The notes under the pieces are model-generated. The model did no database searches. It was not told the DNA's origin and saw only the letters and a program-made list of their open reading frames with translations. The position numbers and the translations under genes were made by a program. From positions 1 through 64,000 of the forward strand of contig JADDOH010002578.1 in the NCBI GenBank assembly GCA_016648135.1: 64,000 nt of DNA, read 5' to 3'. Below are positions 34,913-45,479 of the stretch, piece by piece; position 1 is the stretch's first letter, and each line of letters starts with the position of its first letter. The stretch is from Agrypnia vestita (Eukaryota > Arthropoda > Insecta > Trichoptera > Phryganeidae).

Positions 34913-34960
34913 TTATATTGAGTATTTTTTAACTTTTATGATTTGGATTCCTATGTTTAT
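34913..34960 (+). repeat. Tandem repeat, fourth unit (after the Helitron)
   Basis: GAGTATTTTTTAACTTTTATG ATTTGGATTCC continues the 100-bp repeat phase once the Helitron is subtracted. Confidence 0.85.
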
Positions 34961-34984
34961 TAACAACATCTTTCTCTTCTTTAG

Positions 34985-35256
34985 CCTTCTTTTCAGATAC
35001 AGGCCTCTTCCAAGTACTTCCATTTGCTCTGTCTTGACCTCTCACCATTCAAGCACTACCATCAATCGGTATAATGGCTTCGGTCTATCTCTTTGAAGCC
35101 TTCCAACACTATTTTTATTTTTCCAGGGCCTCCATTTCATAATTGTGGCGTCCATCTGGTTTCATTCTCTCTAGCGATATGTCCTGCCCATTGCCACTTT
35201 AGTTTTTCAGCACAGACTATGACATCGGCAACTTTTGTTTTCCGTCTAATTTCTTC
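34985..35256 (-). pseudogene. RTE-like LINE, C-terminal region
   Basis: The minus strand reads IRRKTKVADVIVCAEKLKWQ then WAGHIARENETRWTPQL, followed by WKYLEEACI near the end. The family form is (I)RRRTxVxDVxxRIxxLKWxWAGHVARxxDxRW ... WxxLGEAYVQQW. Stops and frameshifts interrupt it. It is the tail of an endonuclease-reverse-transcriptase type LINE. Confidence 0.85.
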
Positions 35257-35262
35257 TAGAAG

Positions 35263-35430
35263 GATAGGTTTGGGTTGGGTTGTCTTTAGGAAGTTTAACG
35301 ATATTATTCATAATAAAGATATTCCAATTTATCTTAAAGGAAAAATCTTTAATGTATGCACACTACCAATGATCATTTAGGTATGGACTGGAGACAATAA
35401 ACCTTCTAGTAAAAAGTATCAATAAATTAA
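35263..35430 (+). pseudogene. Same LINE, adjoining upstream segment in inverted orientation
   Basis: The plus strand reads WVVFRKFNDIIHNKDIPIYL then KGKIFNVCTLPMII and GMDW. In complete proteins this block (FKxLxxIFxxKxIPxxLKxKIxxxCVLPVMTYGxETW) comes shortly before the block found at 34985-35256. Here it is on the opposite strand and directly abuts it. Confidence 0.75.
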
Positions 35431-35449
35431 TATGCACACAATGATTCAT

Positions 35450-36640
35450 GGAACGGTAGATTCTTGGTATATGTCTCCGAGATTTATATCATAGGCCCTC
35501 CCTTACATTTCAGCGAAAACTAATTGATGCTTGCTAGAAAGAAAATAGCTTTACAAAATATAGTCATGAAAAATTATTTATTCTATGTTAGTATCAACAT
35601 TTAAATAATTTCTCCCCATATGTTCTTCAAAACACTATTTTTAATTTTTTCTTTTACGAAAATTGAGGAACTTAGAACAAGAAACATGGCACCTTCTTTT
35701 TCATATTTAACTTTTTCATATTTTACTTTTTCATATTTTATTAATTTAAGAGCATTATAGCTGATTATGTGATTGATTTTGCAAGCTTACATTTGGCGCG
35801 TTAACGTAGAAATTCCAATCAAAAAAGGCCTTCTAAATATTATGACGTCAGAGCACATCATTTAAAATATTTCCTGTTAACAAACAATTATTCCGCTTTA
35901 TAATTAAGTTTAAAACTGAAATAATTACACCTCACATTTATCAAGACAGTTTACTCGGCTTTGAGCCATTTAATATAATATTTCACAATTATTATAATAC
36001 TTGATACGTATATTTATTTTTTTACTGACAAAGACTAGGACTTAAACAACATAATATAAAAAAAATCTCCAGATCTTCGCGAAAAAAAATCATAATAAGA
36101 ACAAAATGAAACTGAATATTACAAAAGTTTCATCTCCAAACAACAGACCATTAAAATGATATAACATCCTGTTCTGTAAAAAAAATTCAAATGTTGTAAA
36201 GAAATATTATAGAAAATAAAGTAATGGATATTACTTCAATCAATCAACAAAAAAGGTATATCATTAGTAAAAAATTCACACCTCGATGCGAATCAAACCC
36301 AACACCATCCTCTAATTTTCTCCACGAAACAAAAAAAATCACAAAAATGATAAATTTAGTATATATGAAAATAAAGAATTCATAACACAATAAATAAACA
36401 TTCAGTGAGGCGTAGTAATACAATAATATTAATTTTCTTTTTTTTCCGTATGTCATCCATCCTTCATTATATTTTTCCCATCCCACTGAGTTTACTTTAA
36501 AACACTTATTTAAGAAAAACTTGGGCGCATGCGCAAGTAGGAAGAAATTCATTTTTCATTATTATTTTTCTCTTCTTACGTACTCGAGAAACATAAGAAT
36601 TTTTTAAGTCTCACACCGTCAAATTTTTATTTTTATGAGA
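35450..36640. other. No gene seen; AT-rich
   Basis: Nothing recognised on either strand. Confidence 0.55.
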
Positions 36641-36644
36641 AACG

Positions 36645-36785
36645 TGTATGGAAGTTTTTTTTAGGATGGCCCAGGGCTCACGACCTGGATGAGCTATCTT
36701 AAGTGATCACTCTACACAATGCAACGGTCATCAACTCCATCGTAAGTACCTACATCCACACATTATCAAATTTTTTAATGTTTTA
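36645..36785 (+). repeat. Dispersed repeat family, single-arm copy
   Basis: GGATGGCCCAGGGCTCACGA CCTGGATGAGCT ... GTGATCACTCTACA ... AACTCCATCG matches the minus strand of 45350-45463 (GATGGCTCAGGGCTTACAAC CTGTATGAGCT ... GTGATCACTCCACA ... AATTCCATCG). Confidence 0.75.
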
Positions 36786-36789
36786 TATA

Positions 36790-38140
36790 TTCCAAATCGG
36801 AAAACATTTCATTTATTTGTAGACTATTCTAAAGACATCTGTCGTATTTTTTCATGAACTAGAATACATATATTCCGCAGCTGATATGATACCTCTATTT
36901 TTTAAGGTGGATTTAAGATTCTGAGTGGCCATAATAACCTAAGAACATTCTTATATCTCCAGCGTTACATTGCTTCTATTTACACATATACGGGTATGTA
37001 CAACACCCTCTCTAAAATAGCCGATAGGCGGCTGTAGTGGTATGCTGGAAGTCACAAATACAGAGGGTTAAAATTAAGGTTCCCCGCCTAACATTCGGGA
37101 TCCTTTCAGTGTTCGATGTATGAATGTATGACACCAGTTACATATTGTGTAAGGTATTCGAACCAAGTGACTTACAGGATTGAACTAATTTATTTAATCA
37201 AGTTACGCAACTGCTTTATGTATCAAGAGGTAGCGCATGCATCACTGACGACGTTGCCAAAGCAGAGATGAGAATGAGCGCTAGTGTCCACGCTGGGCGC
37301 GTTCATATTCGCATCCTTGTAATGCCGCCGGAAAAAAGTTGACGAAAGTTTTCCAATTAATTATTACTGCTCGTTTATTCAAATTGTAGTGAATTATAAT
37401 ATGTGTCTATATTTTTAATGAAATATTTTTCCCGGAGATTCTGAGAAAAATAAATAAATCCGAACAAATAATTCACGTCATCAAGGTAATACAAATTATA
37501 TTTTTCACATAAAAAAATCTACATAATCGAAATAGCTTATTATTTATCATTTTATTACATTTTTATTAGAATGAATGATAATAATAGAAATATTATTAAG
37601 AAAAACGGGAAAAAGCATAAATTATTCGTTAGAAATTTATTTATAAATGGTTCCAAATGTTTTAATTTTTTTAATATGAAAAGGTACGGTTGAGATCTTC
37701 CAAACTCAACTTTCCTTTGTACGTTATAAATAAATTAAAAATAAGACCGAAAACCACAACATGTTTATCACATACAAAGTGATTTAAAAAAATCTTTTTT
37801 ACTAGTACTTAAAAAGTATACTGTAATATACACGAGTACATTTAAAAGAAACATTATTTTTTTATACTAGCTAGAAGACTCATTAAAGACTTCCAGGATG
37901 AAAATAACTACATAAATAATTGAAAGTAACTTACAATCTGTTTCGTGATATTATAAAATTGTGCATGTGCATGTGAATTACAAAAAATCTAGATTTATTA
38001 AAGATGTCTCATAGATAACGTTAACAATTTCATAATTCCATCCTTGATAGACTATTCACCTATCAAATTTTTAGAGGTTGTATATGTGTCAACCTCGCAC
38101 AACTTGTTTCATATGTGACTTGTATTTTACCACCGCCATT
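36790..38140. other. No gene recognised
   Basis: AT-rich with a GC-richer patch at 37010-37340. No frame matches a family I know. Confidence 0.5.
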
Positions 38141-38145
38141 TATTG

Positions 38146-38193
38146 ATGAAATTTTAGACCACCATCAAACAGTATGGTGATCTAAAATTTCAT
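38146..38193. repeat. 20-bp-arm hairpin beside a mariner stub
   Basis: Arms 38146-38165 and 38174-38193 (ATGAAATTTTAGACCACCAT and complement with one mismatch), 8-base loop. It lies exactly where the mariner coding sequence breaks off. Confidence 0.85.
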
Positions 38194-38194
38194 C

Positions 38195-38456
38195 CATACT
38201 AAATCAAGTATTGACGATTGGCCAATGCTATTTTCATCACTTCATCAATGTTTTCGTCTGATGTTGACGTGCTCGGGCGTCCGGCACGCTCTTCGTCGTT
38301 CACATCTTCTCGGCCCTCTGAGAACATTTTTTACCACCGATAAACGTTGATTCGGTCCAAGGTAGCTTCACCATATGCCACAGTCAACATTCGGAATGCG
38401 TCTGTGCACTTAATTTTGTTATTCACACAAAATTTGATACAGATTCTTTGATCCAT
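38195..38456 (-). pseudogene. mariner transposase, N-terminal fragment
   Basis: Starts at ATG 38456: MDQRICIKFCVNNKIK, then DAFRMLTVAYGEATLDRINV, YRW(stop)KMFSEGRED, DEERAGRPSTSTSDENIDEV. This is the paired helix-turn-helix DNA-binding region of a mariner transposase of another group than 15026-16050. One TAG replaces the usual Tyr after YRW. Catalytic domain absent, so only about a quarter of the protein remains. Confidence 0.87.
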
Positions 38457-38972
38457 TTTTTGGAATAGGCAAAAATTGAAGACGAGACAAAACACGTGCA
38501 AGCAGAGCAGCTGTCAAAAATTAACTGAACATTCAAAATGGCTGAACTGGTCGGCATAAGTGAGAGATATAAGTACCAACATAACACCATAAAAAAACCG
38601 AATATCGAATATACGTAACCTGCGTAAATTCAAAATTTGCGATACTTTTTGAAGACACCATGATATTGAGATATATAAATATATACCGATAATACTAAAA
38701 TACATATAGATACCATAATAATTAGAGATAAATATCTAATTTTTCTCTGGATTTCTTCTTACGTGTCCAAGATATTTATTTTACGGATTAAAAGTGTATT
38801 AATTACTATTTTTCTTTTACCCGAATAATAAAATCTTGGCGTCCTCTAGCGGTAGATATATTAAGTTATTTGTGACTGTCGCATTATAAAAAGTGGATTG
38901 CTAAAAATTTAATAATATGAGAATTAATGAATAAAGGGGTACATTATAAGGTCGAAAAATCGACGTGGTTAG

Positions 38973-39044
38973 GCTGCCGTGGCAAATCTGGATAACGCGC
39001 CACTCCTGGGCGTAATGGAGGTCCATGGTTTGAATTCCGGTAGC
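38973..39044 (+). tRNA. tRNA-like sequence, pseudogene or SINE head
   Basis: 72 bases with a 7-bp acceptor-type pairing (GCTGCCG with CGGTAGC, one wobble), GTGGCAAATCTGGATAA as a D-arm/box A like those of arginine tRNAs, and GGTTTGAATTCCGG as a degraded box B. The anticodon and T stems do not fold well. Followed by A/T-rich sequence. Confidence 0.4.
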
Positions 39045-39099
39045 GACTAAAATATTTTTTCTTTAATTTGATATTTCTATTATTTTTATTCTAATTGAT

Positions 39100-40180
39100 T
39101 CATAAATTTGTTTATAAAATATTTATTTATTAACATGGCAGTTACTGTGTTGTACAATGTATAATAAAAAGTGTAATTATGATAATATTTAAACAAATAA
39201 AATAAACAAAAAATTACGTATGCAGACAGGGGACCCCTGTCAGGAACGAAGTTTCTCATGCCTTTTCTTCAATTCCGAAAGTAAAAATATTTAACAAAGA
39301 GAGAGACAAAGTCGCATGGAGGGGGCATAACGATTTTTTCTTACGTGACGATTTCCAACAGTCAAGCTGCGTTAAGGAACTTAGTTCCGAAATTCATGTT
39401 CGGAATATGCGTTCGATTTTTGCACTGAAATGGAAAGACATAACTTGCATTTTCGACAGCCCAAACCAGCACTTTTTTAATCCTGCCTACCGAGCCGTTT
39501 ATTTATAATCATTATTTAAGAGGTTAATTCATATGTTTTCAACCACATTTTTTTTTACAAAGAATTTATAAATAAAATATTATTTAGCCCTAAGAAAAAT
39601 AAGCCCAAATAGGTATTGTGCTCCCGTACGTATCAGTAAATACCAGGAAAACCTACAACAATAGGTCGGCACGAATTTTTATATCACGTATTATATTTTG
39701 TACGTTTTCATACATATTCTCGGCGTACTGACATAATATTCCGCCTTTTATCCGAAAGATGCCTTTTCAGGCCGTCCTTTCTAATTTGGTATGGGAATAG
39801 CGTTTCTGTGTAAATAATAAATACAGCTCATAACGCTTTGGCCCAATTTACGAGAGTAATTGCTTCCATAGTACACGCACTTAGTAAGAGGGTGATTAAT
39901 TGAAGTGTACGTGGTCTCGTACTAATGCGCGGAATATTCTCTACAAATGATTGTCATACTTTGTGCCAGAGTATGTTCATAATGCATTGTCGAATTTTTT
40001 TACAGAGAATATGTATATCCGGCATCGCCCGAGATATAGTTTCTTGTATGGATTAATTTCTTAATTATTAATATATATATTTTTTTTAAATACAAATCTT
40101 ATATATTTACATATTTGATACATAACAAAAAAATTTATTTCTATTTAGTGATACTTATACTCCGATTTGCTGCAGCTATA
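39100..40180. other. No gene seen
   Basis: AT-rich, nothing recognised. Confidence 0.5.
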
Positions 40181-40188
40181 AAATCATT

Positions 40189-40413
40189 CTAATTTCTACA
40201 GTCAAAAACTAGAGTTGTATCATCAGCATATGATAAGATCTGACCGTCGATAGGTAAATTTAACATATCATTTACATACATATTAAATAGTAACGGTCCC
40301 AGTACAGTACCTTGCGGTAAACCAAATTTTGATGATTTGTTTGAACTTAATATATTTTCTAATTTTACAGAATGATTCCTTTCTTTCAGGTAACTTTCTA
40401 TCCAAGTTTTCAC
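40189..40413 (-). pseudogene. LINE reverse transcriptase palm fragment
   Basis: The minus strand encodes WIESYLKERNHSVKLEN, then FGLPQGTVLGPLLFNMYVND, then ILSYADDTTLVF. GxPQGxVLGPLLFxxYxND and the catalytic YADD are RT motifs of Jockey/CR1-type LINEs. About 75 codons, both ends lost. Confidence 0.9.
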
Positions 40414-40419
40414 TTTTAG

Positions 40420-41650
40420 ATATTTAATAAAAATTATTGGTTGTTGATGTATTGGTTATGACTTTCGGAATTTCAAGGTATAATAATTGATGACTTGCGT
40501 ATTGAATGTTGCATTGACCTTAAATTTAAACGACACGATAGCACACTGTTTGAGAGTATTTGTATCATCAATTAAACAGATTTCACTTTTTACTATATAT
40601 TTGACACAATTTTATACTTAAACTTTTTTACTAAATTTTATAATAAATTTGTAAACGCTCATGAGTTTTTGTTTAATATATGAAAAACATATACCTACAT
40701 ATAAATACATAAAAAAATTCACTTGTCTAAAACATTTGTTTTTAAATTAATTTCTTATTAGTTGAATAACAACTCCCTTATGTTTGTTTTTTGGTTTTTG
40801 TTAGTATTTTGCTCTTATTGAAGAAGTTCATGAAAAATACTTAAATAGATATTTATCTACGCGATTGAAAAAAATTGTTTAATTTATATTCGTTTTATGT
40901 ACAAAAGACCCGCATATATTACCCGTGGAACGGTTTGGGAGAGGAATGGTTGGAAAGGAGGCCAGACCCTAGATTTAGGATCCAACAAATAAAAGAAATG
41001 ATGGTAAAATTTGTTGAGGTCATATATCGAAGCAGCCTTATTTATTTTCGAAAAATGATTCTCGTATAATTGATATCAGCTGTAAATGAATTTTGGCAAT
41101 TTTAAAATTGTATCTCCACATATAAAATATATTTTGAAGATAGCGATGAGCAAACTTCTTCAGAGAAACATTAATACACCAATACAAATATAAAGCAAGC
41201 CGACATATTTTTTTTAATTTGTACACTTTGGTAGTGTTCTAAAGATATTTGTTTATTTTTAAACTTTGGTACACATTGTTTAGAAATAATTAACATTTTA
41301 TTATATCAGAAAACTATAGAATGTTTCCGCCCAAAATTTTCACTCACGCTCAGCGCCAGTGCCTAGTGCCTCCAGGGTATTCCATACTTTTCTAATTTAT
41401 TTGAGTGAGTAGGCTCTAGATTTTATATTTTTTGGAAAGCCCACTATCAATACGAACAAATACGATATATTTTACATATGCAGGTACTATCGAACAAAAC
41501 AAAATTATTTTTTTGTGTAGTGCATAGAAAATTGTGTACATGTAAAAGAAAACACAAAGATTAAAAATTAAAACAATTAATAAATAAAAAGTAAAATCAA
41601 TTTTATTATAAAATAAAATTGATTTATAACAACATATGTTTAGGGCTTTG
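40420..41650. other. No gene recognised
   Basis: AT-rich. A plus-strand frame near 40920-41020 (NGLGEEWLERRPDPRF) has a protein-like look but no recognised family. Confidence 0.4.
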
Positions 41651-41655
41651 AAGGT

Positions 41656-41971
41656 GCTTTGGAGCAACTGCTTTTAGGTCACCACCCGTCATGTGACGGG
41701 AAAGCTCCAAAGGCGTAGAATGTTTTATGATTTTATTATCTCGATGAAAAAGAAGAAGTTATACATGAGTAAGATTACAAAGACAATGGTAGATACTCGA
41801 AAGGCGATAGCCTCCGGCCACCCGCCGGAGGCCGATGAAAGACTGACATGCCCACATAGGGTGTGGGCCGCTTTTTATATGATTTTCAAACAAAGAAGTT
41901 TTCTGAAATGCGGCTGTGTGTGTGTGGGGAAATCATCGGAAATGCTGACGGTGCAATGGCCTGTAGGCCAT
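41656..41971. repeat. Hairpin-rich GC island
   Basis: Nested and serial palindromes: CTTTGGAGC (41657-41665) with GCTCCAAAG (41704-41712) enclosing CCCGTC ATGT GACGGG (41685-41700); CCTCCGGC/GCCGGAGG (41811-41831); GCCCACA/TGTGGGC (41850-41868); ATGGCCT/AGGCCAT (41956-41971). An open frame of 118 codons crosses the block but matches nothing known. Confidence 0.85.
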
Positions 41972-42059
41972 TCGTGTGCCTTGATTGTGCCTCGATGTGT
42001 GTGTGGTCTTGATTGTTGGTTGATGTATTGTGGTATGAATTCCACATAGCTTTCAATGT

Positions 42060-43270
42060 CTCAAGTTTTTTCTAAAATGTTGTCAATCATTAAAATCTGT
42101 CCAAAAATTTACTCCACTCATTGTCATTTAAGGTCATATAGTCTGAAAAATTGTGAATATATTGACGGTCCCTATTTAAGTTTGGATAACTACCAAAAAT
42201 GCATTTTTGACTTTTTGTACCAATTTACAGAAAACAAATTCGCGAGAAAAAAACTGACACTAAGGCGGACAAATACTTTCATTTTGTGTGTAAAGCAAAA
42301 CATCAAACGATAAAAACCGCCTGAAAGATTTAGCCATATGGCGGTTAAAATGTTAAAAACAGATTTGTATTAAAGCTACATGGTGTGATAACTTCTGTCA
42401 CATTTCGTTGCTATAGTTTGTAGTACAGGCAAAATCAGACAATAGAGCACAATAATCACTACATTGCAGACCACTGAGAAACAAATATTGGAAAAAGAAA
42501 TTGCATGTAGGAAAAAAAGAAAAAATATAAGCACAAACGAAACCTTCCAATAAATTAAAAAGCAAGTTGAAAATGTTTATTAAAAATTAAAATTAAATTT
42601 TTGAAAGTAAAATCAATGAATATTTAGCGCTATGAGTAATTTATTGTAAAAATATAATTTTTTAGTTTATAATGCTGTTTTATTGAACATCTTTTGGAAT
42701 TTTTATTCATTTAATTATTTTTTGTTCATTAAATAAAGTGTGAAATGCGTTGTAATAATTTGAATATTTTGATGCATTACAGTATTTATCTAAAATCTTT
42801 ATTTTAGCATCCAGAAATTTTGAAATTAGTGCTTTAGGTTAAAAATATGAGAAATAATGCAAAAACCATTTATTTTATATTTTTGCGTATGACATTTGTA
42901 ACTTCTTCAAACACTGATATTTCAAAATTATAATTTTTGACTAAATACGCTAAAGTACTCGTGGCGCGATTAGTAATTGTTTAATCCTAGTCTTAAGCGC
43001 ACTATTTGTCTAAAGCAACGTAATAACAACAATAACGACCGTGGAAATCTGACATGTGTCATTCTATTGACACCCATTTTATCTCTCGGCTGTGCCGAGG
43101 ATGTCACGACCATTAATCCCATTAATTGGTTATTGATGACGACATCAATGATGAATCAGTTAACGACTGAATGAGGACATTTTGTAACGACCAACTAAAA
43201 GACAGAAAAAAGAGCTCTCGCGAAACCCCGCAATCTGTCAAATTACCCACACCGAAATTACAGTATTGAA
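42060..43270. other. No gene seen
   Basis: AT-rich, nothing recognised apart from a weak CCGCC/GGCGG inverted pair near 42316-42345. Confidence 0.5.
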
Positions 43271-43283
43271 GTAAATTATCTAA

Positions 43284-43970
43284 CAAATTATGAAATAAAA
43301 CAATGAACTTTGTTTTTTTCCACTTATATTTGAGCACTTGTTTCACTACATGATTCGGAAACGTCCGTTTCCTTCATCAGGTGAATTAAGACTGAGGATG
43401 TGGGAGTGGTTGTCTGGTGTGTGGGTTGTGGATTCGGTAGAAGTGGAGGGGGTATCTAGGTGGTGGGAGATCGGGAACATTGTAAGAAGGGGTAATGTGA
43501 AGGGTTGTACTTGATTATTGATTATGTTTTTTGTTGTGTTTAGGTTTTTATGAATTTCATGTGTTTCTAAATTATTATGTATATAAAAAAATACACATCC
43601 TACATAAACAGACATACGGCCTAAAACAAAATAATTTAGAAACACTTGAAATTCATAAAAACCTAAACACAATAAATAACATAATCAATAATCAAATACA
43701 ACGCTTCACATCACCCCTTCTTACAATGTTCCCGATCTACCACCATCTAGATACCCCCTCCACTTCTACCGAATCCACAACCCACACACCAGACAACCAC
43801 TCCCACATACCTCAGTCTTAATTCATCTGATGAAGGAAACGGACGTTTCCGAAACATGTAGTGAAACATGTGCTCAAATATAAGTGGAAAAAAACAAAGT
43901 TCATTGTTTTATTTCATAATTTGTTCATAATGGATTTCCACAAAGTTAACGCCGAAATATTCAATTACTT
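43284..43970 (+). mobile_element. Penelope-like insertion made of two inverted 3' ends
   Basis: The left arm (43284 to about 43562) is the near-perfect reverse complement of the right arm (about 43638-43924), with about 75 bp between. The whole is flanked by a perfect 13-bp direct repeat, GTAAATTATCTAA, at 43271-43283 and 43971-43983, so it inserted as one unit. The right arm carries 46 extra 3' bases (43925-43970) that the left lacks. It reads NNLETLEIHKNLNTINNIIN, like the end of a GIY-YIG endonuclease of Penelope-like elements. Both arms carry CTGATGAAGG ... CCGAA. Inverted partial copies are a habit of Penelope-like elements. The family call is moderate; structure is certain. Confidence 0.8.
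43827..43871 (+). ncRNA. Hammerhead-ribozyme-like core in the Penelope-like 3' end
   Basis: CTGATGA (43827-43833), a 6-bp stem GGAAAC-ggac-GTTTCC (43835-43850), GAAA (43851-43854) and a second hairpin ACATGT-agtgaa-ACATGT (43854-43871). Order and conserved words are those of a hammerhead core (CUGAUGA, stem II, GAAA, stem III). One extra A precedes stem II and the base at the expected cleavage position is G, so activity is doubtful. Confidence 0.4.
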
Positions 43971-43989
43971 GTAAATTATCTAAAGTAAC

Positions 43990-44860
43990 CAAGCCTGTGT
44001 TACGATTAAAATGATTATCAAAATATATCAACACATGTTTGTTGTTTGAAAACAACTCGAAGAAAAACATTCTTATTACAGGGTAGTAACGTAAACCGGA
44101 TGTTATTAGTTACATAAACCGGATGTGTTGACAGTTTTCTCTCGTCGCAAAGTATAGCGCCGGTCATCTCACGTACTTCGGATGATGGAACACCGGCCTT
44201 CCTGATCCGCAGCGCCTCGGACACGTTCAACAGCTTTATGGCGTCCTTTTTATTTCATAAAAGAGGAAAATCCCGGTGCAATGTTGCCTTTGCGGAGGAA
44301 ACAATAATAGAATAATTCTTTTAAACGAATAAATCTTTTCGTACAGGCGTGGATCTTATACTACACTTTGAAAAAGCATCGAGTAACAAACCTTAGAAAT
44401 AAATATAAATTATTTATTTTATTTTATTTATTTATTGTGAAGGAATTCTTAAAACATAATAAATAAATTCGGGATTAATAAATTTGTAATGATTTCAATT
44501 AGTTTGCTAAAACTTGCAGAAATATTAACATTAGAATTAGTAAGCACTTAACATATTTCAATAGAAATAAGTAAGTATTCTGAATTTTCTAATCATATTT
44601 TGGAAACATTATTTTGATAATAAGGGTTTGCAAATTTCACTTACTAATGCAATAGAATTACTGGATACATAAATTTAGATAAATTATAAATAAGAAAAGT
44701 GTGTAAATTAATTTAAATATTACAAATAGCCAGATTCTTTTTGCAAATATTTATATTTTAAATTTGTTTTCACATTAATTTTTAATTAATTATTCAGCTT
44801 CTATTTATATATTTTTGTTTTTGTAAATATTAAATTTCCATTTAAATTATTTAGTATACG
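43990..44860. other. No gene seen; AT-rich
   Basis: Nothing recognised. Confidence 0.5.
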
Positions 44861-44866
44861 TTGTAT

Positions 44867-44905
44867 AATGATGAAGGGACCATTGGCCCCGAAACATGTT
44901 GATAA
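44867..44905 (+). repeat. Related retroelement 3'-end motif
   Basis: TGATGAAGGGACCATTGG then CCCCGAAACATGT has the same plan as 43827 (TGATGA, GC stem, CGAAACATGT) with a different stem, so it is a different but related element. Confidence 0.6.
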
Positions 44906-45257
44906 TTTAATATCAGTTTATACAAAGTGTTTTCTTGTTATTAATAAGATTTTTATTTATTTTATTACAACTTCAACGTAGAATATTTGTTTCTTTTATG
45001 AAAGCGAGCGTTTCTATTACAAGAAAGATTAACTGAAACTTATAGGTTTCTATTTAATGATAATTTTATACCTTTACGATTTTTGATAAAAAAAATCTTA
45101 AACACTTAATTCTTATAACTCGACGAAAAACTTAAATTATTTTCACAATTCCAACATAGTTAACTCAAAATTTTATATGTAGGTATGTTCTAAGAACACA
45201 GTTACTGGATTTTGTCCCCAGAGGGATGATTTATTAATAAAGCTATGACACATGTGT

Positions 45258-45463
45258 GGAAGTCTTTTAACGCGATGGCATAGGGCTTACCACCTGTATG
45301 AGCAACAAAAGATTCTCATATTTGAATATATGTAGATTCAAAATTTGATAATTTGTGGATATTTTTGCGATGGAATTGGCGAACGTTACATGATGTGGAG
45401 TGATCACATGAGCCAGCTCATACAGGTTGTAAGCCCTGAGCCATCGTATAAAAAGTCTTTTAT
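45258..45463. repeat. Foldback (MITE-like) copy of the 36645 repeat
   Basis: The left arm GAAGTCTTTTAACGCGATGG (45258 on) and right arm, reverse complement of AAGACTTTTTATACGATGG, pair over about 45 bp through AGGGCTTAC-ACCTGTATGAGC. The right half matches 36645-36785. Confidence 0.85.
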
Positions 45464-45479
45464 TCATTCATCTCTGCGA

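Noticed and set aside
38973..39044. Functional tRNA gene
   Set aside because: Acceptor pairing is good, but anticodon and T stems fail and no pol III T-run terminator follows in a proper position.
41693..42049. 118-codon frame
   Set aside because: Crosses several palindromes and repeats; no domain recognised; likely open by composition.
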